The notes under the pieces: model-generated
Databases searched by the model: none
What the model saw: only the letters and a program-made list of their open reading frames with translations
Told to the model about the DNA's origin: nothing
Position numbers and translations under genes: made by a program
In this document: positions 25,651-34,727 of the stretch, in pieces
How the letters are laid out: every line of letters starts with the position of its first letter
How positions within the stretch are numbered: the first letter of the stretch is position 1
Origin: Paenirhizobium naphthalenivorans
GTDB taxonomy: Bacteria > Pseudomonadota > Alphaproteobacteria > Rhizobiales > Rhizobiaceae
Length of the DNA: 64,000 nt
Reading direction: 5' to 3'
NCBI RefSeq assembly: GCF_007992095.1
Contig: NZ_BJZP01000006.1
Span: 1 to 64,000, forward strand

Positions 25651-28008
25651 ATGCCAAAACAAGATTTTTCATCACGTCATTTTCAAGAAAAAATCTCAAA
25701 ATTCTGCGATATGCGCATAGCGCCGGTCGCGTCGAAACGGGCACTGGAAAACATCAAGCCCTATCTCACCAGCCTCATCATCTACCGCAAATCACCGCCC
25801 TTGCTAAACGGGCGTATCGACTGGACCGCGATCGTGGATGCCTGTGGGATTGGTGACGAATTGACCGCCGATTTGAAGAAGCAGTTCCGCATTGCGTTGG
25901 ATGCGATCATCCGGTGGCTCGGAGCACCACCCGTGGCCGAAGACACGATCCTCTCAGGTCGGAGCACGCGATCGAACGTTCCTCACCAGCGCGGATCGAT
26001 GATCAACTCGCCCTCCACCAGAAAGCCGCAGCGAAGAGGCAATGACGCTCTCAATGCCCAACCCAGATCAGCGCCGAGAGGGCCGAAGCCAAGACACATC
26101 CAGCCGTTACCGGACCCGTTGTTCGAAGCCAGCGAAGATCCCGCGGGATTTCAGGATGCGCTCGTGTATCACATGCGCCGGTTCGGCGAGAGCTACTGGC
26201 CCCTTTATCGCGCCGTCGTTCGGCTAGATGAGACGTTCGACCACAAGACGCTGCTCTCCTGGATCCAGGGCGATCGCGTGCCGCGATCGGTCGCAAGCTT
26301 CAAAATCCTCGCCCGCATCGAACAGCGATATCGATTGCCAGAGGGATATTTCAAGTCGAAGCTGCCACACCAGACCCGCTCTCTCCATGGTCACGATCTT
26401 GGTGATATTAGCCCAGCCGAGCGGCGCCGGATTTCACTGCACCTTCCCGACGATTTCAACAAGCTGCCATTTAGCAAACGAGAAGAAATCGTCGACTGGG
26501 TGCGCCGGGTCATTGTGTCGGGTTCGACCGACTATCGGCGCTACCAGGCGGCAGCCAGCAAACAGCGTTACGCCATTCGCTTTCCAGGCGTCACCTATGG
26601 CGGTGGGTCGCTATCGCCTCGATCGACCTCGCTATCAGCCAGCGCCAATCCAGATGCTACGGAGGCCGCCGAAGATCCCGACCTCCTGTCAGGAGTCGTT
26701 GACGCGCCGCCTCGGCTGTCAATGGAAATGGCTGATCTGATCCGGTTCAAAACCTCGACACTGACGGCGATCGGCTTCCAACGGAACGGGGTATGGGGCG
26801 AGGAGACCGCGTCGCAGAAAATCGAGCACCTCGGCCTGATGTTCGGGGCATTGGCAGCCTCCCCCGCCGGTCCTGTTAAAGGACGCGGTGTCCCGCTCAG
26901 CCAGTTGACCTTTGGTTTGCTTATCTTCCCCGGCGTCTGGGACTGGTACCTGCAATGGCGGGAGCAACGCCGTGGCTTCTATACCAGGTGGGAAGAGGAC
27001 ATGTTGATGATCGCTCAGGCAATGTCGCGCTCCGAGGTCGGCTGGATCCGTCAGCATCCCGAACTCTTGAAGAATGTCAGGCCGATCGAAGGATTGATCG
27101 CGCCGGAGGAAATAGAGTTCGCCTCCCAGGACTGGGATGGCGCCTGTGATGCGTTTCATCGGCACGCCGCCAACCGTTCCAAGGAGATCCAGCGGGTGAT
27201 GCGCGTGCATCGCGATCCCTTCGAACCGATCATGGTGGTTCTGGAAGCGGACAGCCCACTGGCGGAGTATCGCAAGATCACTGACGAGATTTTGAAACGC
27301 ATCCCGGACGAAGACCTCTATCCCCGAGCGGCCGCGGAAGCAGTACGCTCCTTCCTGTTACTTCGAATCGGCCTGCATCTGGGGCTTCGGCAGAAGAATC
27401 TGCGCCAGCTTCGCGTCTGCCCGCGCGGCCATTTCCCGACGTCCGAGCGCCGCCTTGAAGACATGAAATGCGGTGAGTTGCGATGGAGCGACCGCGAGAG
27501 CGGATGGGAAGTGCTCATCCCGTCGGTTGCATTCAAGAATTCCAGCTCGTCGTTTTTCGGACAAAAGCCGTTCCGGCTAATCCTGCCGGACCTGCTCGAT
27601 CTCTACAAATATCTTGAAGCCTATATCGATCGTCATCGCGGCATGCTGCTCGGCCCGGCAAAAGATCCCGGCACGTTGTTCGTCAAGACCGTGAAGACAA
27701 CCAGCCTGGACGCGGCATACGACTCTGCCAAGTTCTACGAAGCGTGGCGGACCGTGATCCAGCGCTATGGGATCTATAATCCCTATACCGGTCGTGGCGC
27801 CATCAAGGGCTTGCTGCCGCACGGCCCGCATAATCTTCGCGATATCCTGGCCACCCATATCCTCAAGCAGACAGGATCTTACGAGCAGGCAAGCTATGCG
27901 ATCCAGGACACGCCGGACGTGGTGCAGCAGCACTACGGCCGGTTCCTGCCGCAGGACAAGGCCGCGCTTGCTGCCCGAATTCTGAATCAGGTATGGGAGG
28001 CGGCATAG
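25651..28008 (+). CDS. Large tyrosine-type recombinase/integrase
   Basis: From ATG 25651 (MPKQDFSSRHF) this protein has 785 residues, about twice the usual length of tyrosine recombinases. The catalytic domain is C-terminal: GLHLGLRQKNLRQL carries the first Arg, HGPHNLRDILATHIL the HxxR pair, and VVQQHYGRF near the end the nucleophilic Tyr. The N-terminal 500 residues are an extended region of unknown fold, with a Pro/Arg-rich linker near residue 100. The catalytic set looks complete. It may move the surrounding accessory genes, but no attachment site was recognised. Its promoter is in the A/T-rich region shared with the DUF1612 gene. Confidence 0.8.
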   Translation: MPKQDFSSRHFQEKISKFCDMRIAPVASKRALENIKPYLTSLIIYRKSPPLLNGRIDWTAIVDACGIGDELTADLKKQFRIALDAIIRWLGAPPVAEDTILSGRSTRSNVPHQRGSMINSPSTRKPQRRGNDALNAQPRSAPRGPKPRHIQPLPDPLFEASEDPAGFQDALVYHMRRFGESYWPLYRAVVRLDETFDHKTLLSWIQGDRVPRSVASFKILARIEQRYRLPEGYFKSKLPHQTRSLHGHDLGDISPAERRRISLHLPDDFNKLPFSKREEIVDWVRRVIVSGSTDYRRYQAAASKQRYAIRFPGVTYGGGSLSPRSTSLSASANPDATEAAEDPDLLSGVVDAPPRLSMEMADLIRFKTSTLTAIGFQRNGVWGEETASQKIEHLGLMFGALAASPAGPVKGRGVPLSQLTFGLLIFPGVWDWYLQWREQRRGFYTRWEEDMLMIAQAMSRSEVGWIRQHPELLKNVRPIEGLIAPEEIEFASQDWDGACDAFHRHAANRSKEIQRVMRVHRDPFEPIMVVLEADSPLAEYRKITDEILKRIPDEDLYPRAAAEAVRSFLLLRIGLHLGLRQKNLRQLRVCPRGHFPTSERRLEDMKCGELRWSDRESGWEVLIPSVAFKNSSSSFFGQKPFRLILPDLLDLYKYLEAYIDRHRGMLLGPAKDPGTLFVKTVKTTSLDAAYDSAKFYEAWRTVIQRYGIYNPYTGRGAIKGLLPHGPHNLRDILATHILKQTGSYEQASYAIQDTPDVVQQHYGRFLPQDKAALAARILNQVWEAA

Positions 28009-28024
28009 CTCTCCCTTTCAAATC

Positions 28025-28053
28025 TTGATGGATGTAGCACTTAGTGCTATATA
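28025..28053 (+). promoter_or_regulatory. Sigma-70-like promoter with operator, higBA
   Basis: TTGATG (28025-28030) and TATATA (28048-28053) are separated by exactly 17 bases. A perfect inverted repeat, TAGCAC-TTA-GTGCTA (28035-28049), fills the spacer and overlaps the -10, a typical place for an antitoxin operator. Transcription should start within a few bases of the toxin ATG at 28059, so the mRNA may be leaderless. Confidence 0.6.
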
Positions 28054-28058
28054 AACCG

Positions 28059-28418
28059 ATGTCAGAACGAGTGTTCAAAACAGCGTGGTTTGCCAAGGCG
28101 GCGAAGAAGGCGCGCATCTCCGACAAGGCGTTGTCGAAGGCAATCGGTCAGGTTGCCCTTGGACAGGCCGACGATCTCGGGGGAGGCGTCTTCAAGAAGC
28201 GGCTCAACGACAACATGCATCGTTCAATAGTTCTGGCAAAGGCCGGAGAGTTCTGGGTATTCGCCTTTCTCTTCGCCAAGAAGGATCGGGCGAACATCGA
28301 TGACGACGAGCTTCTGGCCTTCCGGAAGCTCGCCGACCTCTATCGTCAGAAGACGAAAGCCGACCTCGAGGCAGAAATCGAGATCGGCGCCCTGTTGGAG
28401 ATAGACCATGGCGACTAA
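28059..28418 (+). CDS. higB: RelE/HigB-family toxin
   Basis: The start at ATG 28059 (MSERVFKTAWFAKAAKKA) fits the promoter position better than the GTG at 28044, which falls inside the operator. The 119-residue product has the features of the RelE/HigB2 type II toxin family: an N-terminal helix pair, LGGGVFKKRLN, then HRSIVLAK and FWVFAFLFAKKDRANI. Such toxins cut mRNA on the ribosome. The antitoxin gene overlaps its last 11 bases. The toxin-first order is typical of HigBA-like modules. Confidence 0.82.
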   Translation: MSERVFKTAWFAKAAKKARISDKALSKAIGQVALGQADDLGGGVFKKRLNDNMHRSIVLAKAGEFWVFAFLFAKKDRANIDDDELLAFRKLADLYRQKTKADLEAEIEIGALLEIDHGD

Positions 28419-28731
28419 GCGCAAGTTCAAGAGCGACGCCTTCGAGGCGATCCACAGTGCGGTCGAAGGCATGCTTGCGGCCGGGACCATCGACAAGGAA
28501 ACGATGAGGACCTTCGACGAGGACTGCCTTGTCATTCCACAGGAACTGACACCTGGCGAGATCAAGGCGCTGCGCGAGAACAATCATGTCAGCCAGCCGG
28601 TCTTTGCCCGCTATCTCAACACCAGCGAGTCGACAGTCCAGAAATGGGAAACTGGCGCCAAACGCCCGAGCGGACCGGCGCTGAAGCTCCTTTCGCTCGT
28701 GCAGAAGCACGGGCTGCAGATGCTTGCCTAG
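28408..28731 (+). CDS. higA: HigA-family antitoxin (XRE helix-turn-helix)
   Basis: This 107-residue protein ends with a Cro/C1-type helix-turn-helix: LTPGEIKALRENNHVSQPVF, then NTSESTVQKWETGAKRPSG. It should neutralise the preceding toxin and repress the shared promoter through the inverted repeat upstream of the toxin gene. The ATG lies inside the toxin gene with a GGAG just before it, consistent with translational coupling. Confidence 0.85.
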   Translation: MATKRKFKSDAFEAIHSAVEGMLAAGTIDKETMRTFDEDCLVIPQELTPGEIKALRENNHVSQPVFARYLNTSESTVQKWETGAKRPSGPALKLLSLVQKHGLQMLA

Positions 28732-28858
28732 CGGGATCTCAACTTCGTGGGCAAAAGCCTACCTCTTGAGCCGGTTGTCTCGGACGTATGGCCCCAACAC
28801 ATTTGAGCTGCCGGGTATTCCTGATGACAAAGCACCCCGTCCAGCATAGCTTGCCGGG

Positions 28859-29689
28859 ATGAACGCTGAAAATTGGTCCGATCAGGAAAACGACGCCATC
28901 GTCGCTGTCTACTTCAAAATGCTGAAGGATGATCTGGCCGGTCGCGCCTACAATAAGGCGATGAACAACAGGGCCCTGCAGCAGTCCCTTGGCCGATCCA
29001 AGGGCTCGATCGAGTTCAAGAACTGCAATATCTCGGCCGCGTTGGTCGGTTTCGGGTTACCGTATATCAACGGCTATCAACCTCGCTTCAATTTACAGAT
29101 GGCGCTGGCGGAGGCCGTTTCACGATGGCTTGCGAAGAACCCGTCGTTTGAGGCGTCAAGTGCAACCGAGGTTGCCCAGGGTTTTGCTAATGCGCCGCCC
29201 CTGTTCTTTGGCGTGCCGCCGACAATGCAGAATGCTCCCCCTCCGGCCGAACTGTTACAGCTTGAGGCGATCGCTCGCAGATTTGACGTAGCGGGAAGGG
29301 ATGAGAGAAACCGCTCGCTTGGAAAAGCCGGCGAAGAGCGTGTTTTCCATCATGAACGCGCGCATCTTCAAGCCTCAGGCCGAAGGGATCTGGCAGCGAA
29401 GGTCCGTTGGGTTTCTCAGGAAAACGGTGATGGCGCCGGTTATGATATTGCCAGTTTCGCGCCGAACGGATCGCCTCGCCTCATCGAAGTGAAGACGACG
29501 AACGGGTGGGAGCGCACGCCTTTCTACATCTCGAGAAACGAGCTGGAAGTCGCAAATGCCCGAAGGCATGAATGGAGCCTGGTGCGGCTGTTCGACTTCT
29601 CCCGCGAAGTGCGCGCTTTCGAGCTCCGTCCGCCTCTCGAAGCCCATGTCTCGCTAATGGCAACGCAATATCAAGCGGCCTTCAACTGA
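28859..29689 (+). CDS. DUF3883 protein, predicted PD-(D/E)XK nuclease
   Basis: This 276-residue protein carries a C-terminal DUF3883 domain. GDGAGYDIASF (catalytic Asp) and RLIEVKTTNGWE (ExK) form the PD-(D/E)XK core, and FYISRNELEVA and EWSLVRLFDF follow as in the family. The N-terminal 140 residues include an ALQQSLGRSKGSIEFKNCNI segment that resembles a helix-turn-helix. DUF3883 domains are frequent in restriction and defence genes, but there is no methylase or helicase partner here, so its substrate is unknown. It converges with the Fic gene. Confidence 0.78.
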   Translation: MNAENWSDQENDAIVAVYFKMLKDDLAGRAYNKAMNNRALQQSLGRSKGSIEFKNCNISAALVGFGLPYINGYQPRFNLQMALAEAVSRWLAKNPSFEASSATEVAQGFANAPPLFFGVPPTMQNAPPPAELLQLEAIARRFDVAGRDERNRSLGKAGEERVFHHERAHLQASGRRDLAAKVRWVSQENGDGAGYDIASFAPNGSPRLIEVKTTNGWERTPFYISRNELEVANARRHEWSLVRLFDFSREVRAFELRPPLEAHVSLMATQYQAAFN

Positions 29690-29712
29690 ATGCTGCTTGA
29701 TATTGCGTTGCC
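29659..29712. repeat. Perfect 18-bp inverted repeat between convergent genes
   Basis: GGCAACGCAATATCAAGC (29659-29676) and GCTTGATATTGCGTTGCC (29695-29712) are exact complements with an 18-base loop. The left arm lies inside the last codons of the DUF3883 gene. It could act as a bidirectional terminator-like hairpin for this gene and the Fic gene, although there is no T run. Confidence 0.6.
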
Positions 29713-29727
29713 GATAAACCGCTGGCA

Positions 29728-30900
29728 CTAGCGAACCGCAGGGTAAAGCCGCGGAAGCCAGCGCTCTATGATGTCTATAGGGAAGCCGAGACGGACCTTT
29801 CCCTTTGCGCTGGCCGATGTAAGGACGCCACAGTTCAGCAAGCTGGATAGCACCGTTCGTGCCTGTCGCTCCTGGTATCCCGTCAGCGCCTGGACTTGCG
29901 ACCGCGAAAACTCCCCGCTGAGGACGGCCTCGCGCAACAATGGCCAGCTTCCTTTCGGAAGCCGTTGCATTTGGACTTCCTCGCTGCACCAGATTTCGAT
30001 GCGGTTCAGCAACTCCTCTGGTTTGAGGAGTTCCTCCATGAACGCAACCTGGTCAAGGCAACACGACAAGAAGAAGGCGGTAAACTCGCTGAGACCCGCT
30101 TGCGTGAGGTTGCCCCGTCCATCGAGATCACCGCGCCTGGGCTGATCGGCTTGGGACAGCAAGCGTTTGTAGTCTGATTCATTTCTGGCAAGGCCCCGCG
30201 AGACTGACCAAAGTTCCGAGCCGATCCCGAGGTCTCGCAAAAGGGCATGCGAGAACAGTCGCGAGACACGTCCGTTGCCGTCAAAGAACGGGTGGATCCA
30301 TGTCAGCCGGTGATGAGACGCGCCAACGCTGATGATCTTTTGCAGCTTGGAAAGCATTTTGAGGGAATAGCCCTCGACGAACCGCTTAAGGAGCGGCTCG
30401 ATCATGTCAGGCTCCGGGGCTATATGCTCACCCACCTTGACATGGCGCGTTCTGAGCCTGCCGGGGACCATTTTGATTTCCTCGCCCGTGTCTGGGTTGC
30501 GGACAATCAAAAGATCGTCAGGCAACCGTCGGCAGAACTCCCCGTGTAGCCAACAAATACCCTCAAGCGACAGAACCGGAAACGGCATTTCGCCGCTGTC
30601 GATGAGCTGCTGGACCTCAATATGGGCGCGAGCCTCAAGCTGTAGATTGCGTTTCTCCGGTTCCTGCGCAAAATCGCCCGCCATTGCCCGATCGATATCG
30701 ATCGGGAGCGTGTTATGGCCTTCGATGAGATTTGAGTAGTAGCAGTTCATTGAGCGCACCAGATCGCCGACCGAAGCCCGCATGATGGGATGCAGGCGTG
30801 CTGCGAAGCGACTGGCCGCGGAGGTCAGTTCTATCGCGAGATCTTCCAAGTCCCGGTTGCTTTCGGGTAGTAGGGGTTCCATGCTCGCCAAGCTGACCAT
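29728..30900 (-). CDS. fic: Fic family protein (class II, AMPylase-type)
   Basis: This 390-residue protein has the Fic core HPFFDGNGRVSR near residue 203, with all residues needed for AMP transfer. Near residues 55-61, YYSNLIEGHN contains the [S/T]xxxE[G/N] inhibitory motif. This makes it a class II Fic protein that blocks its own ATP site until relieved. A C-terminal winged-helix (FSRSQVQALTGYQERQARTV) follows, as in many stand-alone Fic proteins. Targets are unknown. It sits alone between the DUF3883 gene and the ScpB gene. Confidence 0.9.
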   Translation of the reverse strand: MVSLASMEPLLPESNRDLEDLAIELTSAASRFAARLHPIMRASVGDLVRSMNCYYSNLIEGHNTLPIDIDRAMAGDFAQEPEKRNLQLEARAHIEVQQLIDSGEMPFPVLSLEGICWLHGEFCRRLPDDLLIVRNPDTGEEIKMVPGRLRTRHVKVGEHIAPEPDMIEPLLKRFVEGYSLKMLSKLQKIISVGASHHRLTWIHPFFDGNGRVSRLFSHALLRDLGIGSELWSVSRGLARNESDYKRLLSQADQPRRGDLDGRGNLTQAGLSEFTAFFLSCCLDQVAFMEELLKPEELLNRIEIWCSEEVQMQRLPKGSWPLLREAVLSGEFSRSQVQALTGYQERQARTVLSSLLNCGVLTSASAKGKVRLGFPIDIIERWLPRLYPAVR

Positions 30901-31113
30901 ATTTTGCCGATCTTTATGCCGTTAAATTCTTCTTTCTGAACATAATGATAGTTAGAAGATGAAACAATCATTTTGCCGGTTTTAGTGCCGGTCTCGGTCG
31001 CCGACAGATTTCTGAGTTAACAACCAGGCCTTTCGCACCACATGCATCGCCTGGAGCGCCGTGATTGCCAGTCTCGCGAAGCGTGGCTCTGTCGACGTGA
31101 CATCGCCTCAAAC

Positions 31114-31809
31114 TCACTCATCCTCAAGGGGCTCTGGGTCTTGTTCCCTGACGGAATCGTCTTCAATGCGCCGGCTGAGCAACCCCGCATCCTCCAATGC
31201 TTCGATGTCGGGTAGGGCGCGCAACGTTTCCATGCCGAAAGCGGAGAGGAAATGTTTCGTCGTGACATAGGTGTAGGGAGCGCCGGCTGTCGGGCTGCGC
31301 GGTCCAGAGGCGATGAAGCCTGCTCCGCGGAGCGAACCGATCGTATCGCGGCTGACCTCCTTGCCAAACATTTTCGACAATTCGGCACGCGTGACCGGCT
31401 GGAAATATCCGACCGCCATCAGCACCATCGCCTCGAACTCCGACAGTGCCGCCGCCCCTCCCCGCGTCGGCGCCGCCGAGGCACGGATGGCTTCGCCAAA
31501 ACGCGAACGCGTTCGATGCTGCCAGCCGCCGGCGACGGACACCAGCTCGTAGGGCCGGGAACTTAATTCCTCGCGCAGATCATCAATCAACAGATCGATG
31601 CTGCAGTCCTTTCCCACAACCCGCGCCAGCGTCTCTCGTGTCACCGGCTCGCTCGACGCAAAGATCACCGCCTCGATGCGCATCATCCATTCCCGCCAGC
31701 GCAGCTCCGGCGGCAAATCTTCCAGCTCCCGGTCGAAGAGAATTTCATCCTCCGACCTCCGGCTGCGGCCCCGATCCGTTCTGGCTGTGCTTGATCCAGC
31801 CATTGTCAC
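31114..31809 (-). CDS. scpB: ScpB-like segregation and condensation protein
   Basis: This 231-residue protein has the two winged-helix units of ScpB, the kleisin-binding subunit of SMC-ScpAB condensin. The segments are [40 protein letters not shown] and [20 protein letters not shown] second, plasmid-borne ScpB without ScpA nearby is unusual. It overlaps the upstream DUF1403 gene by four bases, so the two are one operon. In rhizobial plasmids ScpB, DUF1403 and a divergent tyrosine recombinase recur as a trio, which suggests a shared role in plasmid segregation or site-specific recombination (inference). Confidence 0.85.
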   Translation of the reverse strand: MTMAGSSTARTDRGRSRRSEDEILFDRELEDLPPELRWREWMMRIEAVIFASSEPVTRETLARVVGKDCSIDLLIDDLREELSSRPYELVSVAGGWQHRTRSRFGEAIRASAAPTRGGAAALSEFEAMVLMAVGYFQPVTRAELSKMFGKEVSRDTIGSLRGAGFIASGPRSPTAGAPYTYVTTKHFLSAFGMETLRALPDIEALEDAGLLSRRIEDDSVREQDPEPLEDE

Positions 31810-32759
31810 AACCCGTAAATCCGGAAGGAGGGGCGGCCCGACAGTTCGCGGACGGCGCCGAAGCCTTCCAATCGTTCGAACAGTCTCGTCGCGGCCCAGC
31901 GGGAGAGATGGCTACCGGGCGCCGTCGCCGGCACAGCATCCTCTTCGAACAGCCTGCGTATCACGGCGTCGCCCCCCTTCGTTCGAACCTTCGGCGCCAC
32001 GGCCAGAAGCGTGTCCCCACGCCGGGCAATCTCGTTCGCCGAGCGCAAGGCCGCTCCCGTCCCTTCGACCAGCGCCAGGCAGACCGCGCGCGGAAAGCCA
32101 GACTCCCCGGGACGCACGCGTCCCCTGCCGCCAAGCGTCCGGAAGGCAGGACCGTAACGCTCGGCCATCAGCAGCGGCACGGGCCGGTCCCATTTCAGCA
32201 AGGTGGCGATCAGCATGTCGGCGAGCGGCCAGGCGAGTGGTTCGGCATCCGGACGGACGGCAAGGATCGCGGTCACAAGGTCCGCCACGGCGAAGGGTGC
32301 CGCCCGTCCGGACTGGACTATAGAGTCGACCAGATCGGGGATGGAGGCAAGGCCGTCGTCCCAGGCCAATCCCAAAAGGTCGACCAACTCGGCGACCGCC
32401 TTCGAGGAAAAACCGGGTTTCCGACCCGCGATCCATTTGTAGGCCAAAAAAACGCGCCCGGCCGGCCCCGGATCGTCACCAGCCGTGGTCAGCAGAACCG
32501 CATCGCGAAGCGCCGCTTCATCCTCATTGCGGCCTATCAGACGGATAGCCGTCGCGGCGCATTTCAGCGCTTGGCGCTCTCGCCAACATCCGGCCCAGAC
32601 GGGTTCGCCACGAACAAGATCATCTAGTGATTTCAGCGCGATACCAGCGTAGAAGCCAGTGTCCGCCTCAGTTATATCGCGGCGGCGCGGAAGCGCCCAA
32701 GCCGGCAACAAGGCCGGTGGTGCGGTCGTAGGAGCAGAGTTAACAGCAAGCGAATCCAT
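31806..32759 (-). CDS. DUF1403 family protein
   Basis: This 317-residue protein has the alanine- and leucine-rich helical composition of the DUF1403 family from alphaproteobacterial plasmids. It starts [12 protein letters not shown], then [12 protein letters not shown] near-terminal region, [19 protein letters not shown], looks like a winged helix. The function of the family is not established. It is the first gene of a two-gene operon with ScpB and is divergently transcribed from a tyrosine recombinase. Confidence 0.8.
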   Translation of the reverse strand: MDSLAVNSAPTTAPPALLPAWALPRRRDITEADTGFYAGIALKSLDDLVRGEPVWAGCWRERQALKCAATAIRLIGRNEDEAALRDAVLLTTAGDDPGPAGRVFLAYKWIAGRKPGFSSKAVAELVDLLGLAWDDGLASIPDLVDSIVQSGRAAPFAVADLVTAILAVRPDAEPLAWPLADMLIATLLKWDRPVPLLMAERYGPAFRTLGGRGRVRPGESGFPRAVCLALVEGTGAALRSANEIARRGDTLLAVAPKVRTKGGDAVIRRLFEEDAVPATAPGSHLSRWAATRLFERLEGFGAVRELSGRPSFRIYGL

Positions 32760-32866
32760 GGCTGCAAAGCTACATCAGGAGAGCAGTTTATGCTAGTTAT
32801 GTCGGCCAAAACCGCACAGCTTGTCTTTCTTATATAATGACCGATAATCTTGCATTATCGTTCATT
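32760..32866. promoter_or_regulatory. Divergent promoter region with operator-like inverted repeat
   Basis: TATAAT at 32833-32838 points toward the recombinase gene. A perfect 7-bp inverted repeat, CGATAAT-CTTGC-ATTATCG (32842-32860), follows at once and overlaps the first codons of the longest recombinase frame. This makes one of the later ATGs, such as 32867 or 32885, a plausible true start, with the repeat acting as an operator. Confidence 0.45.
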
Positions 32867-33997
32867 ATGCTCTTTATGTTGAAAATGACCAAAATCATCG
32901 AGCAGAACCCCGAAAACCGCGTTCAGGAGAACTCAGCGCCGCCTCTCGGCACGGGGGAGAATGGTGCGGTTTCGCCGGCGGAGCTGTCGGTGCCGACCGC
33001 CCCTCCCCCGCTGGCCCATCTGCAGGATCTGACCGAGCGCGCCCGCGCTTACGTCGAGGCGGCTTCCTCCGCCAATACCCGCCGGGCCTACGCCAGCGAC
33101 TGGAAACATTTTGCGGCCTGGTGCCGGCGGCAAGGTCTGGCACTGGTGCCACCCGCTCCCCAGACCGTCGGGCTCTACATTACCGCCTGCGCGTCGGGGA
33201 CAGCCGAGAAGGGCATGCGGGCGAATTCAGTCTCGACCATCGCGCGTCGCCTATCATCGCTGTCGTGGAACTACGCCCAGCGCGGCCTCGCCCTGGATCG
33301 CAAGGACCGCCATATAGCCACCGTTCTGGCCGGCATCCGCAATCGTCACGCCGCCCCGCCCCGTCAGAAGGAAGCGGTGATGCCGGAGGATCTGATCGCC
33401 ATGCTGGAGACGCTCGATCGCGGCTCGTTGCGCGGGCTTCGCGACCGGGCCATGCTGCTGATCGGCTTTGCCGGGGGGCTACGCCGCTCGGAAATCACCG
33501 GGCTCGATCTTGGCCGGGACCAGAGTGAGGACGGACGCGGCTGGATCGAAATCCTCGACAAGGGAGTGCTGTTGACCCTGCGCGGCAAGACCGGTTGGCG
33601 CGAGGTGGAGATCGGACGCGGTTCGTCCGATGCCACCTGTCCGATTGCCGCCGTCGAAACCTGGATCAAGTTCGCCAAACTCGCCAAAGGCCCCCTCTTT
33701 CGCCGCGTCACGGGCCAAGGCAAGGCGGTCGGCGCCGACCGCCTCAACGACCAGGAGGTGGCGCGGCTGGTCAAGAAGGCGGCTCTTGCCGCCGGTGTGC
33801 GCGGCGATCTGCCGGAGGGCGAGCGGGCAATGAGGTTCGCCGGCCACTCGCTGCGTGCCGGCCTCGCCTCCTCGGCCGAAGTCGATGAGCGCTATGTCCA
33901 GAAGCAACTCGGTCACAGCACGGCGGAAATGACCCGGCGGTATCAGCGACGTCGAGACCGGTTCAGGGTCAATCTCACCAAGGCCGCCGGGCTTTGA
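32837..33997 (+). CDS. Tyrosine-type site-specific recombinase
   Basis: The longest frame has 386 residues; the true start may be 32867 or 32885, because the first codons overlap a TATAAT box and an inverted repeat. Residues about 60-170 are the SAM-like core-binding domain (AYVEAASSANTRRAYASDW). The catalytic domain has GFAGGLRRSEITGLDL (first Arg), HSLRAGLASSAEVDE (HxLR), then LGHSTAEMTRRYQ (His and nucleophilic Tyr). The set is complete, so the enzyme should be active. It may resolve plasmid multimers or move integrated DNA; its divergent arrangement with DUF1403-ScpB is conserved in related plasmids. Confidence 0.88.
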   Translation: MTDNLALSFIMLFMLKMTKIIEQNPENRVQENSAPPLGTGENGAVSPAELSVPTAPPPLAHLQDLTERARAYVEAASSANTRRAYASDWKHFAAWCRRQGLALVPPAPQTVGLYITACASGTAEKGMRANSVSTIARRLSSLSWNYAQRGLALDRKDRHIATVLAGIRNRHAAPPRQKEAVMPEDLIAMLETLDRGSLRGLRDRAMLLIGFAGGLRRSEITGLDLGRDQSEDGRGWIEILDKGVLLTLRGKTGWREVEIGRGSSDATCPIAAVETWIKFAKLAKGPLFRRVTGQGKAVGADRLNDQEVARLVKKAALAAGVRGDLPEGERAMRFAGHSLRAGLASSAEVDERYVQKQLGHSTAEMTRRYQRRRDRFRVNLTKAAGL

Positions 33998-34727
33998 GAG
34001 CCTCCATGCGACAGCAGCCGTTGGCGAAGACTGCGAGGTCGAGATTTCAGCTTACCACTGCGACAGAGGCTCACAAACATGGCTCGGTTGTCTGAACAGT
34101 GTGCGGTGTTGCGCCAAGCAGATTTCCGCCTTGCTTATGCCGCCGCCATCATTGGTGTCAGCGCGTTGAAGCAAGCCTGATCCGGCGCCTGCCGGTCGGG
34201 CGGAAGAATGTGGGCATCGGGTGTTGCAAACTCTCATTTAGCAGCCAACTTGAACGTGCTTTGGTAAACGTGGAGATAGACCCTCTCATATTTGATCGGC
34301 CGTCAGAGCCGCTCGGAGAAGATATTGTCCCGCCACGCGCTCTTGCCCGTCCAGCGAGATCTCGATTTCGGCTTTCTTCGATACGGCAGTGAAGTCGATG
34401 GAGGGGAACCGGTGATCATCGTCCGACTATTCATATCGAAGACGCCCGACTTGACATATTGGGCTGCGGTCCCTCGAACTCCTCATCAGCGTCGTGACAT
34501 CAAGCCGCTCGGATGGCGGCAAGTACCAGTTTCGCCTCGAAAGCCAGTTTGCGGTTGTGGTTGCGGCGCAGTCGGCTCCTCATGGTCGCCCCTGTTTCCA
34601 GCATCCGAGCCAAAGTCGGTCAGGGACTCCGCTTATCTCACAACCCGATCTGTCATCACTGAAACGCGCGCCTTGATCGCGCTGGTATCAACGCTTATAT
34701 TGCAATCATTGATGACAGGAGGCTCAG
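33998..34727. other. Gene-free 730-base stretch with insertion sequence debris
   Basis: No intact gene is supported. The part from about 34220 to 34600 holds degenerate pieces of an IS3-family transposase on the minus strand (separate entry). Just before the antitoxin start at 34728 lies ACAGGAGG, its ribosome-binding site. Confidence 0.5.
34220..34600 (-). pseudogene. IS3-family transposase remnant
   Basis: Read on the minus strand, 34500-34600 gives RSRLRRNHNRKLAFEAKLV, which matches the start of IS3-family OrfA (usually RRNHSPAFKAKVALAAI). Near 34230-34350 the minus strand gives SAWRDNIFSERL, a stop, then KYERVYLHVY. This matches the OrfB C-terminus, usually AWRDNVFVERLWRSVKYEEV. The middle is deleted and stops interrupt the frame, so the element is dead. 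Confidence 0.6.

Noticed and set aside
25448-25720. A 90-codon frame in the A/T-rich divergent region
   Set aside because: It overlaps the start of the recombinase gene and lacks a ribosome-binding site or family signal.
31446-32627. A 393-codon plus-strand frame opposite DUF1403 and scpB
   Set aside because: It is low-complexity and Arg/Pro-rich, and mirrors two real genes on the other strand.
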